64,000 nucleotides of DNA from Lunularia cruciata. Its lineage: Eukaryota > Streptophyta > Marchantiopsida > Lunulariales > Lunulariaceae. The notes under the pieces were generated by a model. The model was not told where the DNA came from and did no database searches. It saw nothing but the letters and a program-made list of their open reading frames with translations. Within the stretch, counting starts at the first letter, position 1, and each line of letters begins with the position of its first letter. The DNA lies in NCBI GenBank assembly GCA_948567375.1, contig OX419760.1, forward strand, positions 14,508,001 to 14,572,000. The letters run 5' to 3'. Shown here one piece after another: positions 32,136 through 42,447 of this stretch. The translations under genes were made by a program, and so were the position numbers.

Positions 32136-33130
32136 TTTGGACCATTGGGATGTGGTTGTCTTGACACAATCATCATGATGGAATGTATCCACTTGATGAC
32201 ATGTATAGGACTCCTTTGAGCAATTAAGGCTTTAAACATTAAATTAGTTCTTCCGTAAATATCTGATTGTTTAGACCATTCTCCAGATGTGTTGTTGGAG
32301 TCATGGTATTAGTGTACAATAAGCACCTCTTTGCAGGTGGCACCACCATAGCATTGAATCTGTAACAACCAATTAGGTAGAATAGGGTTAGTCTTAATTC
32401 ATAGTAATGGGTTTGTGGCATCGCACAACTGTGGATGCACCCCATCTTGTTGTAGTAAAGAGTATAAGGGGAGTCATCCTAACTTAATACAAGTTAAGTC
32501 ACCATAGATTGAAATTCCATTTCATACCTATCTATCAAACTTGTGAATGTAGAATCTCATTGCTTGTGTGTTTGAGCATTTGAATTTGTTGTAGGGATGA
32601 TGCTTGAGGACCTCTTATGTGTACCTCTTGAGTGTATCAATTTCAATATGGTGTTTGTTTTTTTGATTGATGAGTTGAGTAGCATTGAGAAACTCAAAGT
32701 AGGAATGCAAGTGCTGACGTGCCGGAGTGCAATCAAGCTTGGGAATTTTGAAGTGTGGGGGCAACACATTGAGAGCCATGATGGTTGTGAGTATTGTAAA
32801 TAATCACATGTAATAAAAAGCTTTGGGTATCATAGACCTATAGTATAGTGGTGAGGAGTGCCTTTGAGAAGGGTAGAATGCTCTCTTTTGCACTACGGTA
32901 TGCATTATATAGGTAACTGCAAGGGAAAGACCTTTGGGGCTGATGACCAATATGATAGATTGAATCATCACCTTCATGAGCTTGCGCAATGAGATATCAT
33001 TTGTGAATGTGATTTAGTGGTTTTTTTGTTCTTGTAATGTGACTTAGAAGGGTACCCTACCCTCTTTTAGGAACTGTCCTACCAAGAGGTTAACTACATA
33101 GCAATAGCCAACTTGTGCCAAAGCAACACT
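32136..33130 (+). repeat. R1 repeat, non-coding tail
   Basis: 32270-32460 matches, in reverse, 50580-50760 (shared tagcattgaat, ggatgcaccccat-type words). 32800-33110 matches, in reverse, 44330-44660. In both copies the tail follows the coiled-coil part in the same order, so it belongs to the repeat. No gene is seen here. Confidence 0.6.
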
Positions 33131-33640
33131 TTTGCTTCAATCCTAGCCAATTCAAAATTGTATCCCCATGGGAACAAACTATTATTACCAATTATACTAC
33201 AAGTAAGTCATCATTGGGCTATCATAGCTGCAAAACCTAAAAGAACTCTTAATGATCACTTAGCACTCCAAGTGTTGTTCAATCCTCAAGCACCTTGGGG
33301 TCATTCTACAACTCTCCAAGTGATTCTCATTTCCTTTTTGACACAATTTTACTTGCCACCTTCATACTTGGCCTTGAAGCTCATGTGGCCTCCAAGCTCA
33401 TTCTTTTGATTAGCATTTGGGATTGTCCTACATCACTCCAAGTGCTAAACATCATACAAGTAGGCCTGCAAGTATGTAGGATTATCCTACATCACTCCAG
33501 AGTGCTTCTCCCAATAATTATATCATTCATTGTGGTTCTCTTAACACTTAAGCCTAATAGGATCAACAAGAGAAGATTTTCAAGAAATAAGAGCACCACA
33601 TGTAGTCACCATAGCAAAAGCAAGCCTTTGTAGTAATGAA
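33131..33640. other. gene-free stretch with CACTCCAAGTG words
   Basis: No credible ORF is present. Short phrases such as catcactccaagtgcttctcccaataat recur here and at 36430-36570 and 40390-40510, upstream of the zinc-finger gene copies. The stretch may be an older duplicate of that flanking DNA. Confidence 0.35.
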
Positions 33641-34280
33641 GACCAAATTGGTGCTTGCATGATAGGTGAAGCACCTTTCATGCAAGCTCTTGATTGGGAT
33701 AGATTATTTCATGTATATGTAGATACATCATTAGTAGGAATAGGAATAATCTTAGTCAGAAAGATATTGACAAGGAGTTTTTGATTTATTTTGCAAGTAC
33801 AGCTATCAGATGTTGAATAAAAATAAACCACTACTGAAAGAGAGGCACTTATAATGGTGTATGCATGTAAAAAATTTCATCACTACTAACTAGGTTATGA
33901 GTTTGTGTTTCATGAAGATCATGTTACACTACAAAACCTAATAACAAGGGCAGACCTTTTGGAGCACATTGCAAGGTGTGTACTCCTCTAGCATGAATTC
34001 CCTTACATTGTGCAAGTCTTGAAAGGAGTACAACATGGCAATGATGATTTTCTCTATAGGCTAAAAATTGAAGATCAAACTAAGGTTCTCACAGGAGAAT
34101 CAATACATATGCAATTTGGAGTGCCCTAAAGGCATTGATTTGGAGCAATGTGTAGCATTCTCGCACAAGATAAGGCCATACCGAATCAAGGGGAACCTAT
34201 TGATGACAAAGTACTTTGGTGCTATTCAGAAGCCTCAAAAGTCAGAGGTAAGAGATATAGGTGTGATAACTCAATGTTGA
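33641..34280 (+). pseudogene. decayed RNase H-integrase linker of a plus-strand Athila/Tat-like element
   Basis: The plus strand reads LFHVYVDTSLVGIGI, TEREALIMVYACKKFHHY, GYEFVFHEDHVTLQNLITRA and LECPKGIDLEQCVAFSHKIR. These match B's VYVDTLSMAIGVVL, IEREALGMVYAYKKFCRY, YEFVFYVDHYALQHLVKK and LHCPEGMDPKQRAVFLKKMG in the same order. Stops are frequent. Nothing of RT, gag or the rest of integrase remains nearby. Confidence 0.75.
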
Positions 34281-34700
34281 CGTACTTATGTGTATAGTCA
34301 ATAAGAACACTTTATCATCACCTAATCATCTTTAGAATGATTAGGCTCCTACATGTATCAAAGGAGATATCAAACCGTGCCTAATTTATTTTTAATGTAC
34401 AATCCCAAGTATCTATACAAACTTGAGGGCCCTCATCTTTGAGTATACAACTTTGAGTGCAATACCATTTTGATTGCACTCAACCTCAACTCTTTACAAC
34501 TCCAAGTGCCAACCAATCTTGAGGGTACTCCTCTAAAATACACATAATGTTGAGTGTAGGTAGCATTGGCCTACTTAGAGTGCTCCACTATTGTACAACT
34601 CTGAGTACCTAATCCTTTCTAAAGAGTGCTTGTCTAACTAACAGACTGCCTTTTAGGAAGTGCAGTGGTTCTCACAATTTTTTTCTCTTGGCAATTTTTA
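34281..34700. other. gene-free AT-rich stretch
   Basis: No ORF and no match to the other elements is seen. Words like ctttgagtgcaa and actctgagtacc recur loosely. Confidence 0.3.
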
Positions 34701-36330
34701 GGTTTAGGGAGTGATATTTGGAGTAGTAAAGAAGGTTAGATGTACAAAACTGGTGGATTTGAATCCAAAGTAGGAGATATGATCCACCCTAAGGAAGTCA
34801 CTTTGTATTGGAGTGAAATGAGACTTGGATTAGACTTGGAAAGATGGAAGATGCAAATTGAGGATAGTTTCCATTGGGTTGAAGACACCCAATGAATTGT
34901 GTTCTAGCATGGAACTCAATCATGGTGCACTACAAAGATGAGTCATGTTAGGCTGAGTGAACCAAAGGAGGAGAGCTCTGAAGGAATTAGACTGGCCATA
35001 AGGAGATCATGACTATTGACTAAAGTATAGACAGTTGTGTCTGAAGAAGAAGGAGGATTGGAGGACAAGAAGTTCTAGGGAGTGAATAACTTGTCCAATG
35101 TGGTGTGTCCCTTGTTGGTATACATGCAAGAGAGGATGCAAGAGGTAGAGGTAGAGCATCCAGAGGTGAGAAAAAAATTGCAGATGGTAAAGGTCCTGAC
35201 TATGGAGGCAAATCAGTTGAAGGCGATGCTAATGCAAGTTCAATATGAAGCTGAAGTTCTTTGGGTTGACATGGTTGTCCAACAATAAAGTCTTGCTAAT
35301 CTGCAGAGGAGTTATGACCAGTGTGGAAGGTACTTAGAGTGAAAGAAAGAAGAACTTCTAGAGCAAAATGAAGCTCTGTAGAAGATGAAGGATTAGTTGG
35401 AGAGAGTGCAAACCAGTCTATTCCACCATACCACCCAAATCCAAATGCAGGAATAGATAATGGTAGAATTGAGATGAGTAGCTGCACAGAAGGATAGGGA
35501 TTGGTAGAAGAAGATGGCCAGCCGAGCCAGGGAACCATAACAGCTCCATGACCTTGTCCAGCACTCCAAAGCTCAAGTATCCAAGGTAGAAGAAGAAAAG
35601 AAGGAGATGGAGGAGAAACATTTGATAGAACTACAGAAACTTTGTATGCTGTTGGTAGAGGAGGTAACCCAATGTGAGGCACTCTCAATGAAGGAGGGTT
35701 CTGATGTGACTCAATGTTTCAAGGCAATGCTCATCACTAGAGCCAAGGTAGGACTAGTAGAGGCATACTTGTATGAGTTAAAGTTGTTGGTGCAGGAGAT
35801 GATTAGGAAGAAAGCAAAGGAGGAGGATTTGAATAACTTGCTTATTTGTCTTAGGAATAGAGTAGATATGAAGATGATAGAAGTAGGAGATAATATTTGC
35901 CTTAGATTAGAATTAGTTAAAAAAATGCAGGTAGTCATGCCACCACTACTCTTAGTGAGAAGATAGTGAGCCCATCCAAAGTAGCTTAGATTGGAGTGCA
36001 GGTGGACTAGACTGAGTTACACAAGTCATCTGAGAAAGTAGAATAGGAAAAGAGGATACGTTATGATTTAAATTTAAATTTAAGTTATGATGTTAGGATA
36101 CATGATTAAAATTTTTGTATAGGTTGATGAGGAGGAGGAGACAGTAGTAAAATTAGATGATGAACCCAAAGTGTAGGAGCACTTGTAGTTAACTCATACT
36201 TTGGCTGAATGTAGAGATGAAGAAGCTAAAGTAGAAGTAGCACTTGGATCGGATTGAGTCAATAGCAGTTACAGATCTGAAGTAGTAGTTCTGTAAGTAG
36301 AGTCACTTTGTATCTGCAAGATAGGAGTAG
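34701..36330 (+). pseudogene. L-family LTR fragment with coiled-coil protein remnant
   Basis: Plus-strand frames 35082-35288 (NNLSNVVCPLLVYMQERMQE) and 35607-35966 (LYELKLLVQEMIRKKAKEED, NNLLICLRNRVDMKMIEVGD, NICLRLELVKK) match the LTR protein of element B (YLREVVCPLLVRLEHKKKEM; LHELKLLVQETRRRQAKD). LTR-like tail sequence continues to about 36330. The N-terminal domain and the LTR ends are missing. Its right part (from 35556) was later copied with the zinc-finger gene. Confidence 0.7.
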
Positions 36331-36966
36331 TCAGTTGTGCGCGTGCTTCTCAGTCTCCTATGTGACATAGCTTTGCTTATCACACTGTGTAACTCGACCA
36401 TAGAGCTCATATGATGTCCAAATTACTTCTTCCTTTCAGCATACGGGATTATTTTAAATCGATCCAAGTGTTTATCCCATTACCAGGTCACTCTTCCAAG
36501 TACCTCTCTTCTGAGTCACTTCTCCCAATAATCATATTATTATTATCAATACAAGCAAATTTTGAAGAAATTAAGCACCACATGAAACCTCCGGAAGTTC
36601 ATCTTGTCGCACGTGCCCTGGGATACGTCGCCCATAATTCCTCCAATTGGTTTGGAACAAACTAATCAACGAACGATCTGAATTGGAAAGGAGTACATTA
36701 AGCATCACAGAATAGAAATAGCTAACTTATCTGGAACATTATGGCTTATCAAGGATGAAAAAGGATAAATATCAAAGGAAGCTGATTGCGGAATCTATGA
36801 CGGTAATTTCTTTTAGTACGTAGAGAAGGCTTGAACACGTAGACTTGTAGAGAAGGGTCGCAATCAAGAAGAAACTAGTGTAAGTGGATAACATTTAGCT
36901 AGAGAAGAATTAGAGTGACAGCGCGGGTCGTTGATGTCGTTTATGTAGAACAAGATTTAGCAAACT

Positions 36967-37194
36967 TTAAGGCTTTGGTCCATATCTGTGCAGATGGGTG
37001 AATGATTTATTATTGGTGGTCTTCACATCAGGGCCCCAAGGTACATTCAAGTGTACAGGCGTACTCATGGCGTCCCACTTGGTAATAACGACATGGCATT
37101 CCTTATAATTGCTTGATGACAGCTCTGGCTGCTTGTAGCTAAGCACTTGCGCGTACAATTTCCCCGTCCTTATGGCGAAATTGGCCATGTCCAA
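36967..37194 (-). other. unassigned 73-75 codon minus-strand ORF in unit 1 only
   Basis: The frame contains MANFAIRTGKLYAQVLSYKQ and CHVVITKWDAMSTPVHLNVP, with plausible, not low-complexity composition. It is cut by the deletion in unit 2 (40711-40850 keeps only the N-terminal half). No family is recognised. It may be a broken exon or chance. Confidence 0.2.
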
Positions 37195-37630
37195 GTGCTG
37201 AAGATTTGCGTGCCTGCTGTATCTGTGGCCACAGTCGATATCTTTTAAACAGGCAATATCCTATTTCAGGAGTCATTGAGAACTACGGAACTGCACAGAA
37301 TTTGAAAATTTTGCAAGGCAAGCTGCATCCGAGGCACATTTTCCAGTGTCCCCTAGGAAAATGAGTACATTCGCTGGGAGCTGGACACTGAGCCTTGCTC
37401 AAGATATGTAGGTTTCACATCCTGAAATCCGACTGTCCAGGTTTTCGAGATTCGCATCCTGGCTCTACTAATGTTAGGGGCTATTAGACCAAATGCAAGA
37501 ACCCGAGTCGTTGATGTGTGAAATGAATGTGACTGGGTTCTCATCTTCCAGAGGAGCTTACTTCCGATAACTCAAGTTTACTTTCAGTACCTGGCGGGAT
37601 ATTGAGAAAAGGAAACAAAAAGCCCGCAGG

Positions 37631-37924
37631 AAAGGTGACCAAGTGTAAAGAAGAACTAGGTTGATGGCACATTGGAGGATTTAGATACTGATGATGATAT
37701 ACTAAAATTACCGCCTGTTTGATCTGCAGGATAGATGACCAAATGTAAAGAACAACTAGCTTGATAGCACATTGGTGGATTTAGATACTGATAATGATCT
37801 ACTTAAATTACAGCTTGTTTGATCCGCAGGATAGCTGACCAAATGTAAAGAGAACGAGGTTGATAGCACATTGGAGGATTTCGATACTGATAACGGTATA
37901 CTTAAATTATCGTCTGTTTGGTCG
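37631..37924 (+). repeat. three 100-bp tandem modules upstream of zinc-finger gene 1
   Basis: Modules begin at 37631, 37731 and 37831. Each reads approximately tgaccaaatgtaaag, a gttgatagcacattggagga core, ttagatactgataatgat and a gtttgatccgcagg end. They lie 260-550 bp before the start codon. They may be promoter elements or a simple local triplication. Confidence 0.85.
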
Positions 37925-38184
37925 TGTCAACAGCAGCGTGTTCCCATCAGAGTGCTGCACGCTAGACTCCGCTGGGCGATATCATTTACACACCAAACAC
38001 TAGTTGATACGTTTATGCTTACCAGTGAATCCCGTCATTGCTAAACTCGTTAATCGAGCACTTGGGTTCGCTAGTGATGCTGGCCTAAATTAAGCGCACC
38101 CTTCACTTCGGATCCTCTTGAGCGGGGTCCCCTCCCCTCTAGCTTCTTCTTCGTTGTTGACCTTGCAGAATTCTCGACTGCAGA

Positions 38185-38808
38185 ATGGATCAGAATGCCA
38201 TTGAAGTAACACCGATTGCTTTAATCCTAAACCGCAGGCCTTACAAGTGCGATTTCCCCCAGTGTGAGAAAACGTTCAAAAATCCGCAGACCATGAGAAT
38301 ACATGGTAAAACCCACACGGCATCTGCAACCACAACAAATGCCCACTTGCTCACAGTTTCCTCTGGATCTACTAGGTCTGGAGCGCTGAGCAACAAGAAA
38401 GTTCCAGCAAAATGCCCAGTTTGCATGTGCATGTGCGTGGGTCTTTACGAATTGAGGCGACACTTCGGTCGCAAACACTCAGTGGGGACGAAACGATATT
38501 CATGCGAGAACTGCCCCAAACGATATTATGTCGAGACGGATTTGAAGGAGCATGCAAAGGTGTGCGGGAGACCATTCGTGTGCGAGTGCGGATACAAGTT
38601 CAGTTACAAGTGCAACCTCAAACAACACAAGCAGCATTGCAAGCGAGTGAACTGTGGAGAAGATCTAAATAGATCGTCTACCAACGCTCAGCAGCCGACT
38701 GATGATCTGATGATCCCTCGACAAATAAACTCTGAAGAGATAAACTTAGAAGACTTTGAAGTCTGGACGAATATACTTTTCAAAGCCTTTGTTAATTCTT
38801 TTGGATAG
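38185..38808 (+). CDS. C2H2/C2HC zinc-finger protein, copy 1 (IDD/STOP1/WIP-like fingers)
   Basis: An uninterrupted 207-codon single-exon frame starts at ATG and is probably a host transcription factor. Finger 1: C22, C27, H40, H44. Finger 2: C77, C80, H93, H98, with extra cysteines C82 and C84. Finger 3: C107, C110, H123, C127. Finger 4: C133, C135, H148, C152. The spacings C-x2-C-x12-H-x3-C and C-x-C-x12-H-x3-C of fingers 3 and 4 are those of the plant IDD, STOP1 and WIP families. The protein is much shorter than typical IDD or STOP1 proteins, and the ends outside the fingers are not recognised. The C-terminal tail is acidic then hydrophobic (EEINLEDFEVWTNILFKAF). No clear TATA box is seen; the 5' flank carries the triplicated module. 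Nuclear DNA binding is inferred. Confidence 0.85.
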   Translation: MDQNAIEVTPIALILNRRPYKCDFPQCEKTFKNPQTMRIHGKTHTASATTTNAHLLTVSSGSTRSGALSNKKVPAKCPVCMCMCVGLYELRRHFGRKHSVGTKRYSCENCPKRYYVETDLKEHAKVCGRPFVCECGYKFSYKCNLKQHKQHCKRVNCGEDLNRSSTNAQQPTDDLMIPRQINSEEINLEDFEVWTNILFKAFVNSFG

Positions 38809-39446
38809 CTAAGTTCGATTTGATGTGATCACTTAGTCACACGATCAATTGTAAGAACTAGCTTCCTTGACAGGTATATGATGTATTACAGTGCCGTTAC
38901 AGTTCAGTAATGTGAAATTAAACATTCACGAACATGTACGTTATTATCAAGCCCGATGCACGATGTCTCGGCTGTGGTTTTGTCGCTTCAAGTCCTTCGT
39001 GTGGTGATTCAAGTTCTTCGCGCTGTGGTTTTGTCGCTTCCATTTTTTCGTGGTACGGAAGGGAGACTTCGAAATAAACCGCAGCTATGATTTAGACTGT
39101 CTGCACCTTAAAAGTTTCAACTGAATGGATGGAACTGGACGCGGCAAATCGAAGCCTTGCCTTTGATTTTGTACAGGAAACTTTTACCTTGAGGAAGTCG
39201 TCGAGTGGTCCAATTCCCGTTCTTTGTGGATTCTTCTTAGTCCTATTTATGCACTGAAGACGCGATCTGAGTACTTCAACAATTAGTCCTACTAGAAATC
39301 GAGAATCTAGAGACTGATACAGTGTTCAGTATGAGAACAAAGTTCTTAGAGCATACAACTTCTTTGGGGAGTTATATGAAGTAGAAGTTCTTTCGAAATG
39401 ATTTGTCTTGAACACATGACTTGAACGGACGGTTCCTGCAGCTGAG

Positions 39447-40280
39447 GAGGAGCTTACCCTCAAGGATCAGGAGTTGAGCAGTGGAAGAGTAGTCAACCCC
39501 AAAGTCCAGCACTCCAAAGCTCAAGTATCCAAGGTAGAAGAAGAAAAGAAGGAGATGGAGGAGAAACATTTGATAGAACTACAGAAACTTTGTATGCTGT
39601 TGGTAGAGGAGGTAACCCAATGTGAGGCACTCTCAATGAAGGAGGGTTCGGATGTGACTCAATGTTTCAAGGCAATGCTCATCACTAGAGCCAAGGTAGT
39701 ACTAGTAGAGGCATACATGCATGAGTCAAAGTTGTTGGCGCAGGAGATGATTAGGAAGAAAGCAAAGGAGGAGGATTTGAATAACTTGCTTATTTGTCTT
39801 AGGAATAGAGTAGATATGAAGATGATAGAAGTAGGAGATAATATTTGCCTTAGATTAGAATTAGTTTAAAAATGCAGGTAGTCATGCCACTACTCTTAGT
39901 GAGAAGATAGTGAGCCCATCCAAAGTAGCTTAGATCGGATGGACGTGGACTAGACTGAGTTACCCAAGTCATCTGAGAAAGTAGAATAGGAAAAGAGGAT
40001 ACGTTATGATTTAAATTTAAGTTATGATGTTAGGATACGTATGATTTAAATTTTTGTATAGATTGATGAGGAGGGTGAGATAGTAGTAAAATTAGATGAT
40101 GAACCCAAAGTGTAGGAGCACTTGTAGTTAACTCATACTTTGGCTGAATGTAGAGATGAAGAAGCCAAAGAAGTAGCACTTGGATAGGATTGAGTCAATA
40201 GCAGTTACAGATCTGAAGTAGTAGTTCTGTAAGTAGAGTCACTTTGTATCTGCAAGATAGGAGTAGTCAGTTGTGCGAGT
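39447..40280 (+). pseudogene. L-family LTR fragment at duplication junction and start of unit 2
   Basis: The frame 39474-39869 reads EEKKEMEEKHLIELQKLCML and ESKLLAQEMIRKKAKEEDLN, the same coiled coil as 35607-35966. The first 57 bp (39447-39503) are LTR coding sequence not shared with unit 1 at that place, so the junction of the two units lies inside LTR sequence. Confidence 0.75.
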
Positions 40281-41269
40281 GCTTCTCAGTCTCCTATGTG
40301 ACATAGCCTTGCTTATCACACTGTGTAACTCGACCATAGAGCTCATATGATGTCCAAATTACTTCTTCCTTTCAGCACACGGGATTATCTTCCATCACTC
40401 CAGGTGCTTATCCCATTAGATTGCCAGGTCACTCTTCCAAGTACCTCTCTTTTGATTCACTTCTCCAAATAATCATATTATTATTATCAAAACAAGCAAA
40501 TTTTGAAGAAATGAAGCACCACATGAACCCTCCGGAAGTTCATCTGGTCGCACGTGCCCTGGTATACGTCGTCCATAATTCCTCCAATTGGTTTGGAACA
40601 AACTAATCAACGAACGATCCGAATTGGAAAGGAGTACATTAAGCATCACAGAATAGAAATAGCTAACTTATCTGGAACATTATGGCTTATCAAGGATGAA
40701 AAAGGATATACAGCAAATCCCACTTGGTAATAACGACATGGCATTCCTTATCATTGCTTGATGACAGCTCTGGCTGTTTGTAGCTAAGCACTTGCGCGTA
40801 CAATTTCCCCGTCCTTATGGCCAAATCGGCCATGTCCAAGTGCTGAAGATTTGCGTGGCTGCTGTGGCCACAGTCGATATCTTTTAAACAGGCAATATCC
40901 TATTTCAGGAGTCATTGAGAACTACGGAACTGCACAGAATTTGAAAATTTTGCAAGGCAAGCTGCATACGAGGCACATTTTCCAGTGTCCCCTAGGAAAA
41001 TGAGTACATTCGCTGGGAGCTGGACACTGAGCCTTGCTCAAGATATGTAGGTTTCACATCCTGAAATCCGACTGTCCAGGTTTTCGAGATTCGCATCCTG
41101 GCTCTACTAATGTTAGGGGCTATTAGACCAAATGCAAGAACCCGAGTCGTTGATGTGTGAAATGAATGTGACTGGGTTCTCATCTTCCAGAGGAGCTTAC
41201 TTCCGATAACTCAAGTTTACTTTCAGTACCTGGCGGGATATTGAGAAAAGGAAACAAAAAGCCCGCAGG

Positions 41270-41563
41270 AAAGGTGACCAAGTGTAAAGAAGAACTAGGT
41301 TGATGGCACATTGGAGGATTTAGATACTGATGATGATATACTAAAATTACCGCCTGTTTGATCTGCAGGATAGATGACCAAATGTAAAGAACAACTAGCT
41401 TGATAGCACATTGGTGGATTTAGATACTGATAATGATCTACTTAAATTACAGCTTGTTTGATCCGCAGGATAGCTGACCAAATGTAAAGAGAACGAGGTT
41501 GATAGCACATTGGAGGATTTCGATACTGATAACGGTATACTTAAATTATCGTCTGTTTGGTCG
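41270..41563 (+). repeat. three 100-bp tandem modules upstream of zinc-finger gene 2
   Basis: The copy appears identical to 37631-37924, so the triplication predates the segmental duplication. Confidence 0.85.
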
Positions 41564-41823
41564 TGTCAACAGCAGCGTGTTCCCATCAGAGTGCTGCACG
41601 CTAGACTCCGCTGGGCGATATCATTTACACACCAAACACTAGTTGATACGTTTATGCTTACCAGTGAATCCCGTCATTGCTAAACTCGTTAATCGAGCAC
41701 TTGGGTTCGCTAGTGATGCTGGCCTAAATTAAGCGCACCCTTCACTTCGGATCCTCTTGAGCGGGGTCCCCTCCCCTCTAGCTTCTTCTTCGTTGTTGAC
41801 CTTGCAGAATTCTCGACTGCAGA

Positions 41824-42447
41824 ATGGATCAGAATGCCATTGAAGTAACACCGATTGCTTTAATCCTAAACCGCAGGCCTTACAAGTGCGATTTCCCCCA
41901 GTGTGAGAAAACGTTCAAAAATCCGCAGACCATGAGAATACATGGTAAAACCCACACGGCATCTGCAACCACAACAAATGCCCACTTGCTCACAGTTTCC
42001 TCTGGATCTACTAGGTCTGGAGCGCTGAGCAACAAGAAAGTTCCAGCAAAATGCCCAGTTTGCATGTGCATGTGCGTGGGTCTTTACGAATTGAGGCGAC
42101 ACTTCGGTCGCAAACACTCAGTGGGGACGAAACGATATTCATGCGAGAACTGCCCCAAACGATATTATGTCGAGACGGATTTGAAGGAGCATGCAAAGGT
42201 GTGCGGGAGACCATTCGTGTGCGAGTGCGGATACAAGTTCAGTTACAAGTGCAACCTCAAACAACACAAGCAGCATTGCAAGCGAGTGAACTGTGGAGAA
42301 GATCTAAATAGATCGTCTACCAACGCTCAGCAGCCGACTGATGATCTGATGATCCCTCGACAAATAAACTCTGAAGAGATAAACTTAGAAGACTTTGAAG
42401 TCTGGACGAATATCCTTTTCAAAGCCTTTGTTGATTCTTTTGGATAG
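41824..42447 (+). CDS. C2H2/C2HC zinc-finger protein, copy 2
   Basis: This is an uninterrupted 207-codon frame differing from copy 1 by one residue (N204 to D) and, in the coding sequence, by two bases near the 3' end (aatatac/aatatcc and gttaat/gttgat). All four fingers and the extra cysteines are kept. The 5' flank back past the modules is equally conserved, so both copies may share control. The 3' flank differs by several substitutions and short indels from about 42460. Whether both are expressed cannot be told. The function is as for copy 1. Confidence 0.85.
   Translation: MDQNAIEVTPIALILNRRPYKCDFPQCEKTFKNPQTMRIHGKTHTASATTTNAHLLTVSSGSTRSGALSNKKVPAKCPVCMCMCVGLYELRRHFGRKHSVGTKRYSCENCPKRYYVETDLKEHAKVCGRPFVCECGYKFSYKCNLKQHKQHCKRVNCGEDLNRSSTNAQQPTDDLMIPRQINSEEINLEDFEVWTNILFKAFVDSFG

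Larger units (their letters stand above)
35556..39446 (+). repeat. segmental duplication unit 1
   Basis: This is a direct repeat with 39504-43087. It starts at gtccagcactccaaagctca and ends at acggttcctgcagctga. It contains part of an L-family LTR fragment (to 36330), an intergenic part, a triplicated 100-bp module and the zinc-finger gene. Identity looks about 98% or better around the gene. Unit 1 has about 309 bp (36766-37072) that unit 2 lacks. Confidence 0.93.

Noticed and set aside
38227-38478. minus-strand and alternative plus-strand frames inside the zinc-finger gene (also at 41866-42311)
   Set aside because: They overlap the intact finger-coding frame and are explained by its codon composition. 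They are duplicated only because the gene is.
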